A stretch of 52,093 nt of DNA, taken from assembly GCA_947626345.1 (NCBI GenBank), contig CANQSF010000016.1:1-52093 (forward strand). Reading direction: 5' to 3'. Positions 1 through 9,302 of this stretch are shown piece by piece. This stretch comes from an uncultured Oscillospiraceae bacterium. Lineage in GTDB: Bacteria; Bacillota; Clostridia; Oscillospirales; Oscillospiraceae. Every line of letters begins with the position of its first letter. Position 1 is the stretch's first letter. The notes beneath the pieces are model-generated. The model had not been told where the DNA came from. It did not search any database and saw nothing but the letters and a program-made list of their open reading frames with translations. Made by a program: the position numbers and the translations under genes.

Positions 1-73
1 CCCCTTCCAGGGGCTACGTCCGTATTTGCCCCTTCTAGGGGCTGGTCATGCCACCAGTTTACTGGTGGTCATG
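1..73. repeat. Cluster of three short hairpins at the left edge
   Basis: Two nearly identical 15-mers, CCCCTTCCAGGGGCT (1-15) and CCCCTTCTAGGGGCT (29-43), each fold as a CCCC/GGGG hairpin. A third, perfect hairpin follows: CCACCAGT (51-58), loop TT, ACTGGTGG (61-68), flanked by direct repeats GGTCATG (44-50 and 67-73). The repeated unit and the absence of a coding frame suggest an intergenic repeat family or the end of a mobile element cut by the window edge. The element is incomplete, so its class is not assignable. Confidence 0.5.
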
Positions 74-81
74 ACTCATCC

Positions 82-110
82 TTGCGCTGATGAACGGATT
101 GGTATATGAT
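82..110 (+). promoter_or_regulatory. Putative promoter of the DUF362 gene
   Basis: TTGCGC (82-87), a 17-bp spacer and TATGAT (105-110) match the vegetative sigma consensus at 9 of 12 positions. It lies about 125 bp upstream of the chosen start at 235. The same two hexamers with the same spacing precede the histidine kinase gene at 5085-5113. Confidence 0.5.
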
Positions 111-234
111 GGGGGAGGAGCGATGCGGCATGACGGTCGGAGAGGATCCGGGCCATCCTGCATTTTCACATCGACGGGCCGGGCATGGCGCTTTGGAGCG
201 CCCGGCTGCTCAAAAAGACTGGAGAAGTGAGACT

Positions 235-1401
235 ATGGCGGACGTATCCATCGTATCCTGTCCCGACTACAGCCCGGCGGCGTGCCGGCAGGCGCTCATA
301 GACGTGCTGGAGCCGGTGGGGGGACTGGACTTTGTAAAGCCCGGCATGCGGGTGGGCATCAAGGCCAACCTGGTGAGCTTTTTAAAGCCGGAGGCGGGGG
401 CCACCACCCATCCCGTGCTGCTGGCGGAGCTGACGAAACTGCTGAAGGAGCGTGGCGCGGCGTCGGTGGTGATCGGGGACAGCCCCGGCGGGCTCTTTAC
501 CGCCGCCTACGCGAAAAATGTCTACCGGGCCACGGGCATGCACCTGACGGAGGCCGCCGGCGCGGAGCTCAACCTGGACTTCTCCCAGAAGGAGGCGGAA
601 AACCCCGACGGGATGGTGGCCAAACGGTTCACCTATACCGGCTGGCTGGACGGGTGCGATGCGCTCGTGGATTTCTGCAAGCTGAAGAGCCACGGCATGA
701 TGGCCATGACCTGCGCGGCGAAAAATCTGTTCGGAGCCATCCCTGGCACCCTGAAGCCGGAGTATCACTACAAATACCCCAACGCGGCGGATTTTGCCCG
801 TATGATCGTGGACCTGGACGAGTACTTCAAGCCGGCGCTGTCCATCGCGGACGGTGTGGTGGGCATGGACGGCAACGGCCCCACCATGGGCGACGCCAAG
901 CCCATGGGCCTGCTGGCGGCATCCCGGTCGCCCCACATGCTGGATCTGGCGTGCGCCCATCTCATCTGTCTGAAGCGGGAGGACGTGCCCACCCTGGAGG
1001 CGGCCTATGAGCGGCGCCTCATCCCGGCCAATTGGCGCCAGCTGGACATCGCAGGCGACATCGAGGCCGCCTGCGTGACGGATTTCAACAACATCGGCGC
1101 GAAAAACGAGATCGTCTTTTTCGGGGAGATGCTGCTGGGCGAGGGGAACAGTCCCTTCAAACGGGCCTTCGGCAAGGTGATGCAGCGGGCCCTCAGCTCC
1201 CGGCCCAAGGTGGCGCCGGCCGCGTGCGTGGGCTGCGGCCAGTGCGCCAGTATCTGCCCTGCCAAGGCCATCGCTATGCGGGATAAGCTGCCCCATATCG
1301 ACCGGAGCAAGTGCATCCGCTGCTTCTGCTGTCAGGAGTTCTGCCCCAAGGGGGCCATGAAGGTGGCCCGCCCGCCCATCGCGCGGCTGCTGAATAAGTG
1401 A
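235..1401 (+). CDS. DUF362 domain protein with C-terminal 2x[4Fe-4S] ferredoxin domain
   Basis: A 388-residue protein. The DUF362 domain occupies roughly residues 1-310. The last ~70 residues carry two ferredoxin motifs, CVGCGQCASICP and CIRCFCCQEFCP, each CxxCxxCxxxCP, so two [4Fe-4S] clusters are expected. DUF362 proteins are common in anaerobes and are presumed redox or electron-transfer proteins, but no reaction is established. The ATG at 235 is preferred over upstream in-frame starts because GGAGAAG sits just before it and the sequence upstream (43 codons) is unlike the family. The next gene, tatD, starts 9 bp after the stop, so the two are probably co-transcribed. No signal peptide is visible; cytoplasmic location is likely. 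Confidence 0.85.
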   Translation: MADVSIVSCPDYSPAACRQALIDVLEPVGGLDFVKPGMRVGIKANLVSFLKPEAGATTHPVLLAELTKLLKERGAASVVIGDSPGGLFTAAYAKNVYRATGMHLTEAAGAELNLDFSQKEAENPDGMVAKRFTYTGWLDGCDALVDFCKLKSHGMMAMTCAAKNLFGAIPGTLKPEYHYKYPNAADFARMIVDLDEYFKPALSIADGVVGMDGNGPTMGDAKPMGLLAASRSPHMLDLACAHLICLKREDVPTLEAAYERRLIPANWRQLDIAGDIEAACVTDFNNIGAKNEIVFFGEMLLGEGNSPFKRAFGKVMQRALSSRPKVAPAACVGCGQCASICPAKAIAMRDKLPHIDRSKCIRCFCCQEFCPKGAMKVARPPIARLLNK

Positions 1402-1410
1402 GGGGATACC

Positions 1411-2175
1411 ATGTATTTTGACACCCATGCCCATTATGACGACGAGTGGTTCGACGCGGACCGGGAGGCGCTTCTGGAGAGCCTGCCCGGCGCGGGGGTG
1501 GACCTGGTGGTGAACGTGGGCTGCGACGAGGCCACCAGCCGCACGTCCGTGGCGTTTGCCCACAGGTATGACTATATCTACGCCGCGGTGGGCTGGCACC
1601 CCCACGACGCCAAGAGCTGGACAGCGGCCAGCGCCGACCTCATCCGCGCCTGGGCGAAGGACCCCAGGGTGGTGGCCATCGGGGAGATCGGGCTGGATTA
1701 CCACTACGATCTGGAGTGGAAGCAGACCCAGCACGAGGTGCTGGAGGCGCAGTTGTGTCTTGCCGAGGAACTGGATCTGCCTGTCATCATCCACGACCGG
1801 GAGGCCCACGGGGACTGCATGGACATCCTGCGCCGGCACCCGAAGGTGCGAGGGGAGTTTCACTGTTATTCCGGCAGCGCCGAGATGGCGAAGGAGATCC
1901 TCTCCTGGGGCTGGTATCTGGGCTTCAACGGGGCCATCACCATGCAGGGGGCCCGCCGGGCCCTGGAGACCATCGCCATGATGCCCACGGATAGGATGCT
2001 GCTGGAGACGGACTGCCCCTATCTGGCCCCCATGCCCCGGACCGACGGCCGGCGCAACGATTCGACGAAGCTGCCCCGGGTGGCAGAGGCGATCGCCCAG
2101 GTGCGGCACACCACCCCGGAGCTGGTGGCGAAGGTGTGCATGGAAAACGGAAAGCGGTTTTTCGGGATCGAATGA
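1411..2175 (+). CDS. tatD: TatD family metal-dependent hydrolase (DNase-like)
   Basis: A 254-residue TIM-barrel amidohydrolase of full family length. Metal-ligand motifs are all present: DTHAHYDD near the start (HxH), GEIGLDYHYD (Glu), IHDREAH (His), FHCYSGS (His) and LLETDCPYLAP (Asp). TatD enzymes are 3'-5' exonucleases/DNases and some act on D-aminoacyl-tRNA or other substrates; which applies here cannot be read from the sequence. A GAGGGG ribosome site precedes the ATG, and the gene follows the DUF362 gene by 9 bp. A strong hairpin terminator comes immediately after it. Confidence 0.92.
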   Translation: MYFDTHAHYDDEWFDADREALLESLPGAGVDLVVNVGCDEATSRTSVAFAHRYDYIYAAVGWHPHDAKSWTAASADLIRAWAKDPRVVAIGEIGLDYHYDLEWKQTQHEVLEAQLCLAEELDLPVIIHDREAHGDCMDILRRHPKVRGEFHCYSGSAEMAKEILSWGWYLGFNGAITMQGARRALETIAMMPTDRMLLETDCPYLAPMPRTDGRRNDSTKLPRVAEAIAQVRHTTPELVAKVCMENGKRFFGIE

Positions 2176-2178
2176 GCG

Positions 2179-2206
2179 TCCGGGCGGCACTGCCGCCCGG
2201 ATTTCC
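2179..2206 (+). terminator. Intrinsic terminator after tatD
   Basis: Perfect 10-bp stem TCCGGGCGGC (2179-2188) with GCCGCCCGGA (2192-2201), loop ACT, followed by a short T-rich tail. It overlaps the stop region of tatD and separates it from the blaI promoter. Confidence 0.75.
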
Positions 2207-2208
2207 TA

Positions 2209-2265
2209 TTGACAAATTGGTCTATCAATGATAGACTAAGGGTGTGGTCTATTGATAATAGACCA
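2209..2265 (+). promoter_or_regulatory. blaI promoter with two operator dyads
   Basis: The promoter is TTGACA (2209-2214), 17 bp, TAGACT (2232-2237). Dyad 1, GTCTATCAATGATAGAC (2220-2236), has perfect 8-bp arms around one base and covers the spacer and -10 box. Dyad 2 (2245-2265) has perfect 9-bp arms TGGTCTATT/AATAGACCA around GAT and lies at the transcript start. The shared half-site GTCTAT and the position over the promoter fit autorepression by the BlaI-type regulator that follows. Confidence 0.85.
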
Positions 2266-2288
2266 ATTCATTCCTAGGAGGACCGGTC

Positions 2289-2660
2289 ATGGAGGACGGA
2301 AGGCTGGGCGCTGTGGAGGCGCGGTTCGCGGACATCATATGGGAGCGGGCGCCCCTGCGCTCGTCGGAGCTGGTGGCCCTGGCGGCCCAGGAGCTGGGCT
2401 GGAAGAAGTCCACCACCTACACGGTGCTGAAAAAGCTGTGCCAGAGGGGGCTGTTCCGCAACGACGGCGGCACGGTCACGGCTCTGGTGAGCCGCCAGGC
2501 GTATTACGCCCAGCGGGGGGAAAAACTGGTGGACGAGGCCTTTCAGGGGTCCCTGCCCGCCTTCATCGCGGCCTTCACCGCCCGAAAGGGCCTGACGGCG
2601 GCGGAGGCGGAGCAGATCCAGGCGCTCATCGACGCGTATCGGCGGGAGGGGAGAGAATGA
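2289..2660 (+). CDS. BlaI/MecI/CopY family transcriptional repressor
   Basis: A 123-residue winged-helix repressor of normal family length. The N-terminal half carries the DNA-binding domain (segment WKKSTTYTVLKKLCQRGL is the recognition region), followed by a C-terminal dimerisation helix region. BlaI-type repressors bind GTnTAnnnnTAnAC-like dyads as dimers and are inactivated through cleavage triggered by a BlaR1-type membrane protease. The two dyads just upstream fit this. An AGGAGG ribosome site precedes the ATG. The stop overlaps the start of the M56 gene (ATGA). No beta-lactamase or PBP target is seen nearby, so the regulated function is unknown. Confidence 0.9.
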   Translation: MEDGRLGAVEARFADIIWERAPLRSSELVALAAQELGWKKSTTYTVLKKLCQRGLFRNDGGTVTALVSRQAYYAQRGEKLVDEAFQGSLPAFIAAFTARKGLTAAEAEQIQALIDAYRREGRE

Positions 2661-3715
2661 TAGAGCTGTTTCTCCGGATCGTGCGCACGGGTCTCACCGC
2701 CGGGTGGCTGATGGCCGCGGCGCTGCTGGTGCGGCTGCTTTTTCGCGGCGCGCCCAAGTGGACGCGGGGCCTGCTGTGGGCATTGGTGGCGGCGCGGCTG
2801 CTGGTACCGGCGCCGCTGTACAGCGCAGTGAGCCTGATCCCGCCACAGGCGGAGCAGAATGTGCAGGCGTACACCTCCCCGGAGGGGGTGCGGGCTCTGG
2901 ACCAGGTCCTGCCCCAGATCGAGTTCGAGACGGCCCGGGACCGGGAGTCCAACGCCTGGGAGCGGGAAAACGGCGGGCATGTGTTCATAAGCCACACCGC
3001 GCCTGCCAGCGCCTATCTCGCCATCGCGTGGATGGCGGGCACGGCCGCCATGGCGCTGTACGCGCTGATCAGTTGGCTGCGTCTGCGCCGCCGGGTGCGG
3101 ACGGCCGCCCGGCTGGAGGGGCGGGTGTGGGTCTCGGACCGGATCGGCGCGCCGTTCCTTCTAGGGCTTATCCGGCCGCGGATCTATGTGCCCGCGTCCC
3201 TGGCGCCGCCAGCGCTGGACTATGCGCTGGCCCACGAGCGGGCCCATCTGCGGCGGGGAGACCATGTGTGGAAGCCGCTGGGCTACGCGCTGCTGGCGGT
3301 GTATTGGTTCCAGCCCCTGGCCTGGGCGTGCTATGGCCTTTTCTGCCGGGACATGGAGCTCGCCAGCGACGAGGCGGCGGCCGGTGGCCTGGACCGGGAG
3401 GGCCGGGCGGCCTATGCCCAGACGCTGCTGGACTGGGCCGGGCCCGTCCGGGGCGCGGGGGCCTGCCCATTGGCCTTCGGCCGGTCCGACGTGAAGGGGC
3501 GGGTGAAGGCGGTGCTGGGATACAAAAAGCCCGCCCGGTGGCTGGCCGGGCTGGCGATCGCGGTGTTTTTGGCGGCGGGAGCCGCCTTCATGACCAGTCC
3601 CCGGACGGAGGGCGGCTGGCAGGCCTTCGTGGTGCTCAGCTGGACAAATGACTCGGCCCGGCAGACCGATCCGGCTCAGACCAGTCCGGTCACGGACATG
3701 GGCGCGGCGCGATAG
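2657..3715 (+). CDS. BlaR1/MecR1-like M56 family membrane metalloprotease
   Basis: A 352-residue membrane protein starting in an ATGA overlap with blaI. Hydrophobic segments lie near residues 8-30, 35-60, 115-140 and 215-235. The zinc-protease motif HERAH is at residues 193-197, followed by the M56 signature DMELASDEAA. In BlaR1 a signal sensed outside activates this protease, which cleaves BlaI. BlaR1/MecR1 carry a ~250-residue extracellular penicillin-binding sensor domain at the C-terminus. Here only ~60 residues follow the last hydrophobic stretch (around 295-313), so the classical beta-lactam sensor is absent and the signal must differ. This short form is common in Clostridia. Confidence 0.88.
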   Translation: MIELFLRIVRTGLTAGWLMAAALLVRLLFRGAPKWTRGLLWALVAARLLVPAPLYSAVSLIPPQAEQNVQAYTSPEGVRALDQVLPQIEFETARDRESNAWERENGGHVFISHTAPASAYLAIAWMAGTAAMALYALISWLRLRRRVRTAARLEGRVWVSDRIGAPFLLGLIRPRIYVPASLAPPALDYALAHERAHLRRGDHVWKPLGYALLAVYWFQPLAWACYGLFCRDMELASDEAAAGGLDREGRAAYAQTLLDWAGPVRGAGACPLAFGRSDVKGRVKAVLGYKKPARWLAGLAIAVFLAAGAAFMTSPRTEGGWQAFVVLSWTNDSARQTDPAQTSPVTDMGAAR

Positions 3716-3790
3716 CTTCAGACTGCCAGAGAAAGGATGAATGGGAGCGAAGCCCGGTCAGGGCGAACAGTGCGGCATTCCCGCGCGTGA

Positions 3791-3889
3791 GATCCAAAAG
3801 CCGCTGTGCGACAGGCTTTTGGATCATGCCGGCGGGATCCATTCCCGCCGAGCAAATTCAATCAGCGCGGTCAAAAACTCGTTTTTGAC
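3791..3889 (+). other. Array of consecutive strong hairpins, function unknown
   Basis: The 209-bp gap between the M56 gene and the histidine kinase gene holds three clean hairpins before a terminator. H1 has a perfect 12-bp stem, GATCCAAAAGCC (3791-3802) with GGCTTTTGGATC (3814-3825). H2 is GGCGGGA (3831-3837) with TCCCGCC (3843-3849). H3 is GTCAAAAA (3870-3877), CTCG, TTTTTGAC (3882-3889). With the terminator at 3897 this could be a structured transcript or an intergenic repeat unit. No credible coding frame lies here. Confidence 0.5.
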
Positions 3890-3896
3890 AAGCGAA

Positions 3897-3925
3897 AGCG
3901 GGGAGCAGAAGCTCCCCGCTTTTTT
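3897..3925 (+). terminator. Intrinsic terminator after the blaI-M56 operon
   Basis: A 10-bp stem AGCGGGGAGC (3897-3906) with GCTCCCCGCT (3911-3920), AGAA loop, then five T residues that end on the stop codon of the convergent histidine kinase gene. Confidence 0.85.
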
Positions 3926-5019
3926 CAGTCGAACATCCGTTTTGTGAAGTACACCTTATCCAGCAGGGGGGACAGCTCCATCAGCACGCTGTTCATCCCG
4001 TCGCTGCGGTAGGGCGGGGCGGGACTGTGGGCCGTCATGTCCTCCGACTGGCGGTAGGGGATGGAGATGCGCACCGCCGTGCCCTTGCCGGGCCGGCTCT
4101 CCAGGATCACAGAGCCCCCGTGGCGCTCCGCGATGCCCCGGGCGATATAGAGGCCCAGGCCCGCCCCGGCGGTGGGATCGGTGCTGCCGCCGGCCGGCTC
4201 CCGGCTGAACGCCTGGGCCAGCTGCTCCGGCGGCATGCCGCTGCCCGGGTCCTGGACGGCCAGGATGAACCGGTCGTCCTGACGGCTGAGCTCCACCCGG
4301 ATGGCGTCGCCGGTCCGGCAATGGAGCAGGCTGTTGGTCATCAGGTTCAAAAGCATGATCTCCAGCAGGTCCTGGTCCGCCATGGTCAGGTGCAGGCCCG
4401 GATCGGTCCGGAACACCACCGATACCCCGCGGCTCTCGGACAGGCGGCCCACCGTGTCGCACAGCTGGCGGCACATCTCCCGCAGGTCCGTCACCCGGGG
4501 CTTGTAGGGCAGATCGTCCGTCGCCACGCCGGCGGCCAGGGTCATGTGCCGGCAGGTGCGCAGCAGCCGGTAGTATTCCCGGTACAGGATGGCGCTGGTC
4601 TCCCGCAGGATGGGGTCGGCCTCCGCCCGGGTATGGCTCACCAGCGCGTCGATGGCGAGCCGGGCGGACATGAGACTGGAGGACAGCTCATGCAGCGCCC
4701 GCGCGCCGGGCGGCGGGACCGTCTCCTCCCGGGGGAGGGTGAAGGTGCACACGGCGATGCCGCTCATGCGGACCACGGACGCGCTGGCACGGACGGCACC
4801 GATCCGCGCAGAGGCCAAAAAACGGTCCGCCGTCTCGCACAGGATGTGTTCGGGGACCACATCGCCGGCGGGAGCGCCGGGGCCCGTATGCAAAAGCGCG
4901 GCGGCAGGAGGATTGGCGAACACGATGGTGCGTGTATCGTCGATGCCGACCACAGGGTCGCGGCTCATCTCGAACAGCGTCCCCAGGGCTTCTGGCGGTA
5001 TGCTCATATCTTTATCCAT
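3925..5019 (-). CDS. Orphan cytoplasmic sensor histidine kinase
   Basis: A 364-residue protein from the ATG at 5019. The N-terminal ~90 residues look PAS-like (DPVVGIDDTRTIVFANPPAA). The phosphoacceptor region contains LHELSSSL, followed by a long helix. The C-terminal HATPase domain has the N box (LLNLMTNSLLH), G1 (VQDPGSGMPPE) and G2 (GAGLGLYIARGI). No transmembrane segment is seen, so it is a soluble kinase sensing an internal signal. No response regulator is adjacent. A GTG 30 bp upstream is an alternative start; the ATG at 5019 has a purine-rich AAAGAGAGAG before it. The gene is divergent from gap and convergent with the BlaR1-like gene. Confidence 0.85.
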   Translation of the reverse strand: MDKDMSIPPEALGTLFEMSRDPVVGIDDTRTIVFANPPAAALLHTGPGAPAGDVVPEHILCETADRFLASARIGAVRASASVVRMSGIAVCTFTLPREETVPPPGARALHELSSSLMSARLAIDALVSHTRAEADPILRETSAILYREYYRLLRTCRHMTLAAGVATDDLPYKPRVTDLREMCRQLCDTVGRLSESRGVSVVFRTDPGLHLTMADQDLLEIMLLNLMTNSLLHCRTGDAIRVELSRQDDRFILAVQDPGSGMPPEQLAQAFSREPAGGSTDPTAGAGLGLYIARGIAERHGGSVILESRPGKGTAVRISIPYRQSEDMTAHSPAPPYRSDGMNSVLMELSPLLDKVYFTKRMFD

Positions 5020-5084
5020 ACTCTCTCTTTTATGTGTGCGCGGGCACACATATACGCGGACGTGATGCAGACCTGTACGCCGCT

Positions 5085-5113
5085 ATCATAGCAGAAATGG
5101 TCGAAAAGCGCAA
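5085..5113 (-). promoter_or_regulatory. Putative promoter of the histidine kinase gene
   Basis: Read on the minus strand: TTGCGC (5113-5108), 17 bp, TATGAT (5090-5085). It implies a leader of about 60 nt before the start at 5019. The remaining intergenic stretch to gap (5114-5190) shows no further structure. Confidence 0.5.
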
Positions 5114-5193
5114 TCCCCGCCACATAGAACGGCTGACAATATAGCATGTGTGCAAAATAATCATGGGAAACCGCCCTTTTTTTCAAATAAGGC

Positions 5194-5222
5194 TGGAAAA
5201 GAGGAAAAGGTTGGTGTATAAT
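5194..5222 (+). promoter_or_regulatory. Putative gap promoter
   Basis: A perfect -10 box TATAAT (5217-5222) with a weak -35 TGGAAA (5194-5199) at 17-bp spacing, about 70 bp upstream of the gap start. Confidence 0.6.
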
Positions 5223-5284
5223 ATCTCCGGTCGGCCATCGGGCGGATCGCGCAGGCCGGCACACGAAAGAACAAATTCTTTTAG

Positions 5285-6310
<1,026 letters not shown>

Positions 6311-6326
6311 TACCTCTGTTTGACGC

Positions 6327-6352
6327 AAGGGCGGCGAAAGCCGCCCTTGTGC
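6327..6352 (+). terminator. Terminator after gap
   Basis: A 9-bp stem AAGGGCGGC (6327-6335) with GCCGCCCTT (6340-6348) closed by a GAAA tetraloop, followed by a weak T-containing tail. Confidence 0.7.
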
Positions 6353-6440
6353 TTTACCGGGGATAGGTCCCGGAGCCGCGATTCATCATATAAGATATCC
6401 CGGCATATATTCGTTTATCCAGCACTGGTAAGGAGCGCGT

Positions 6441-8066
6441 ATGTCTGAGAAAAAGGGTCAAAACTTTTTGCACGGCGCTGCCATCTACACGGTGGGCATC
6501 GTCCTGGTGAAGATCCTGGGCGCGGTATACAAGATCCCCCTGGGCAACATCCTGGATGACGAGGGCTTCGCGTTTTTTGACATCACCTACAAAATCTATA
6601 ACTTTTTCCTGACCATCGCCACGGCGGGCCTGCCGGTGGCCATGAGCCGCCTCATCTCCGAGGCGGACAGCATGGACCGTGAAAACCAGGTCTACCGGAT
6701 CTTTAAGGTGAGCACGGCCACGTTCCTGGCCCTAGGCGCCGCCGGAACGGCCATCATGATGCTGTTCCCCACGGAGATCGCGGCCTATATGCACAAGGTC
6801 CAGACCGCCCGGAGCATCTTCGTCATGGCCCCCAGCGTGGCGCTGGTGTGCGTGACGGCGGCCTACCGGGGCTATGCCCAGGGCCACGCGGACATGATCC
6901 CCACCACCGTCAGCCAGGTGGTGGAGACCGCCGTGAAGGTGGTGGTGGGCCTGGGCGCCGCCGGGTATCTCTATAAGGCCGGATACAGCATGGAGATCTG
7001 CGTGGCCGGCGCCATCCTGGGCACCACCGTTAGCTCCCTGGCCGCCGTGCTCTATATGATGGTGAAGGTGCACCGGAAGTACCGGGTCAAGCCCTCGCCG
7101 GACGCCTTCGACACGCCGCCCTCCAACCGGTGGGTGCTCAGCAATCTTCTGCGCATCGGCATCCCCATCACCATCTCCACGTCCATTATGAGCATCATCC
7201 AGCTGATGGACGCCCAGATCACCATGGCGCGGCTCCAGGGCGCGGCTGGGTATTCCGACACGGCCGCGGGGATACTCTACGGCGTGTACGGCAAGGCCAT
7301 GACGGTGTATAACGTCCCGTCGGCCTTCGTGGTGCCGTTTTTGTCCAGCATCGTGCCTGCCCTGTCGGCAGCCCGGATGAAGAAGGGGCCGGAGGCGGCC
7401 ACCGACCTGGCGGAGAGCGCCCTGCGCATGTCCACGCTGCTGTGCCTGCCCATGGCCATCGGCATGGCGGTGCTGGCGGGGCCCTGCATGGATGTGCTCT
7501 TTCCCCAGAGTGCCAGCCAGGGGGCGCTGCTGCTGTTCGAGCTGGGCATCACCTGCTACTTTATGACCATGAGCCTGATGACCAACTCCATCCTGCCCGC
7601 CAACGGCAACGAGCGGCTGCCGCTGATCTCCATCCTGCTGGGCGGCGTCACGAAGGTGATCGTCACCTATGTGCTGGTGGGCAACCCCCATGTCAACATC
7701 TACGGCGCGCCGCTGGGCACCCTGGGCTGCTACCTGGTGATGCTCACCTGCAACCTCATCTTTATGGCCCGGAGCATGGCCCGGCCCATGAATCTGTGGC
7801 GGATCGCCGGACGGGCCGGCGTCAGCTGCGCCACCATGGCGGTGGCGGTCTGGGCGGTGTGGAACCTTCTGAGCGCGGTGATGGGCGGCATGGGCGGCTC
7901 TGTCGCCGGCCGGCCGCTGAGCCTGCTGGTGCCCTTCGCCCTGTCGGTGATGACGGGCGTGGTGGTGTACTTCGTCATGGCCATCGCCCTGCGGGCCATC
8001 ACGCTGGAGGACATGAAGCTGTTCCCCAAGGGCGAGATCATAGCGAAAAAGCTGCATATCCGCTGA
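6441..8066 (+). CDS. SpoVB/MurJ-family polysaccharide (lipid-linked) flippase
   Basis: A 541-residue polytopic membrane protein with about 14 hydrophobic segments and the MOP/MATE-fold N-terminus GAAIYTVGIVLVKILGAVYK. Members flip lipid-linked cell-wall or cortex precursors across the membrane; SpoVB acts in spore cortex synthesis, and the related YabM sits in B. subtilis in the same order (yabM-mazG-S4 gene). The downstream genes mazG, HU and the S4 gene reproduce that neighbourhood, so this is best seen as the YabM/SpoVB member of the cluster. AAGGAGC precedes the ATG. The substrate is inferred, not shown. Confidence 0.85.
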   Translation: MSEKKGQNFLHGAAIYTVGIVLVKILGAVYKIPLGNILDDEGFAFFDITYKIYNFFLTIATAGLPVAMSRLISEADSMDRENQVYRIFKVSTATFLALGAAGTAIMMLFPTEIAAYMHKVQTARSIFVMAPSVALVCVTAAYRGYAQGHADMIPTTVSQVVETAVKVVVGLGAAGYLYKAGYSMEICVAGAILGTTVSSLAAVLYMMVKVHRKYRVKPSPDAFDTPPSNRWVLSNLLRIGIPITISTSIMSIIQLMDAQITMARLQGAAGYSDTAAGILYGVYGKAMTVYNVPSAFVVPFLSSIVPALSAARMKKGPEAATDLAESALRMSTLLCLPMAIGMAVLAGPCMDVLFPQSASQGALLLFELGITCYFMTMSLMTNSILPANGNERLPLISILLGGVTKVIVTYVLVGNPHVNIYGAPLGTLGCYLVMLTCNLIFMARSMARPMNLWRIAGRAGVSCATMAVAVWAVWNLLSAVMGGMGGSVAGRPLSLLVPFALSVMTGVVVYFVMAIALRAITLEDMKLFPKGEIIAKKLHIR

Positions 8067-8132
8067 GATCGGGCAAAAAACGGCGGAAATGCGTCTTTTG
8101 TTGAATTTAATACTTGCAGAGGGCAAGAATAT

Positions 8133-8924
8133 ATGGTAAATTTTCAGTACAAGGAAAATTACGGTCTGGAAGACTTTCGCGCGATCATGGCGCTGCTCCG
8201 GGGGGAGAACGGCTGTCCCTGGGACCGGGTGCAGACCCATGAGTCCATCCGCCGGGATCTGCTGGAGGAGGCCTACGAGACGGCCACCGCCATCGACAGC
8301 GGCGATATGGAGAACCTTCTGGAGGAACTGGGCGACCTGCAGATGCAGGTCTTGTTTCACGCCCAGATCGAGGAGGAAAAGGGCGGCTTCACCTTTGAGG
8401 ACATATGCGACGGCGCCTGCAAGAAGCTGATCCGCCGTCACCCCCATGTGTTCGGCAAGATGGAGCTGGACACCCCGGAGGAGGTTTTGACCACCTGGGA
8501 CGAGGTGAAGCGCCGGGAGAAGGACCAGACGTCCACCGCCCAGGAGATGCGGAGCGTCGCGGCGGGCATGCCGGCGCTGTGGCGGGCGGAAAAGATCCAG
8601 AAGAAGGCCAAAAAGGACGGCTTTGACTGGCCCGACTGGCATGGGGCCCGGGAAAAGCTGAGCGAGGAGCTGGGCGAGCTGGACGAGGCGCTGGCCTGCG
8701 GCGAGCGGATCGAGGAGGAGCTGGGCGACGTGCTGGCCGCGGCGGTGAATCTGGCCAGGCTTTTGAAGATCGACCCGGAGCGGGCGCTGAACGGCTCCAC
8801 GGAGCGCTTTATCCGCCGGTATGGCCGGATGGAGGAGCTGGCCGGCCAGGAGGGACAAGCCCTGGCGGGACTTTCGCTGGACGAGCAGGAAGCGCTTTGG
8901 CAGAGGGCAAAGCGGGAAGAATGA
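8133..8924 (+). CDS. mazG: Nucleoside triphosphate pyrophosphohydrolase MazG
   Basis: A 263-residue two-domain MazG of full length. The N-terminal domain begins with LRGENGCPWDRVQTHESI and has the metal-binding EEAYETATAI...EELGDLQMQVLFH helices. A second MazG-like domain follows (SEELGELDEALACG...EEELGDVLAAAVNLARLL). MazG hydrolyses non-canonical or surplus NTPs to NMP plus pyrophosphate. It lies between the flippase and the HU gene, as in the conserved Firmicutes cluster. Ribosome site AGAGGGCAAG. Confidence 0.94.
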   Translation: MVNFQYKENYGLEDFRAIMALLRGENGCPWDRVQTHESIRRDLLEEAYETATAIDSGDMENLLEELGDLQMQVLFHAQIEEEKGGFTFEDICDGACKKLIRRHPHVFGKMELDTPEEVLTTWDEVKRREKDQTSTAQEMRSVAAGMPALWRAEKIQKKAKKDGFDWPDWHGAREKLSEELGELDEALACGERIEEELGDVLAAAVNLARLLKIDPERALNGSTERFIRRYGRMEELAGQEGQALAGLSLDEQEALWQRAKREE

Positions 8925-9006
8925 CATCGTGAGAAATCCGCATCAAGCGGCTTTTGATAAACACAAAAGAGGCGGAAACTACGCCAAATAATCAGGAGGT
9001 AAACGT

Positions 9007-9282
9007 ATGAACAAGGCAGAACTCATCGCGGCTGTTGCCGAGAAGACCGATCTGAGCAAGAAGGATGCCGAGAAGGCCGTCAACGCTGCCATCGAGACCA
9101 TCACCGATACCCTGAAGACGGGCGGCAAGGTCCAGATCGTCGGCTTCGGCGCTTTTGACGTGAAGGAGCGCGCTGCTCGCATCGGCCGCAACCCCCAGAC
9201 CAAGAAGGAGATCAAGATCCCCGCTTCCAAGATCCCTCAGTTCAAGGCCGGCAAGGCTCTGAAGGACGCGGTGGCCGACTGA
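9007..9282 (+). CDS. hup: HU family DNA-binding protein
   Basis: A 91-residue histone-like protein of typical length, opening [20 protein letters not shown]. The flexible arm region carries the conserved [18 protein letters not shown] motif with the DNA-intercalating Pro. HU bends and compacts DNA as a dimer. AGGAGG lies 6-7 bp before the ATG. Codon use is biased like that of gap, indicating strong expression. It sits between mazG and the S4 gene, with a hairpin directly after it. Confidence 0.97.
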   Translation: MNKAELIAAVAEKTDLSKKDAEKAVNAAIETITDTLKTGGKVQIVGFGAFDVKERAARIGRNPQTKKEIKIPASKIPQFKAGKALKDAVAD

Positions 9283-9302
9283 TCACCTGTCATACTGCAA
9301 GC

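Noticed and set aside
382..2190. Minus-strand open frame of about 600 codons opposite the DUF362 and tatD genes
   Set aside because: No domain signatures and fully opposite two clear genes.
3741..4012. Short plus-strand frames in the hairpin array after the M56 gene
   Set aside because: They lack ribosome sites and run through hairpins and the terminator into the convergent kinase gene.
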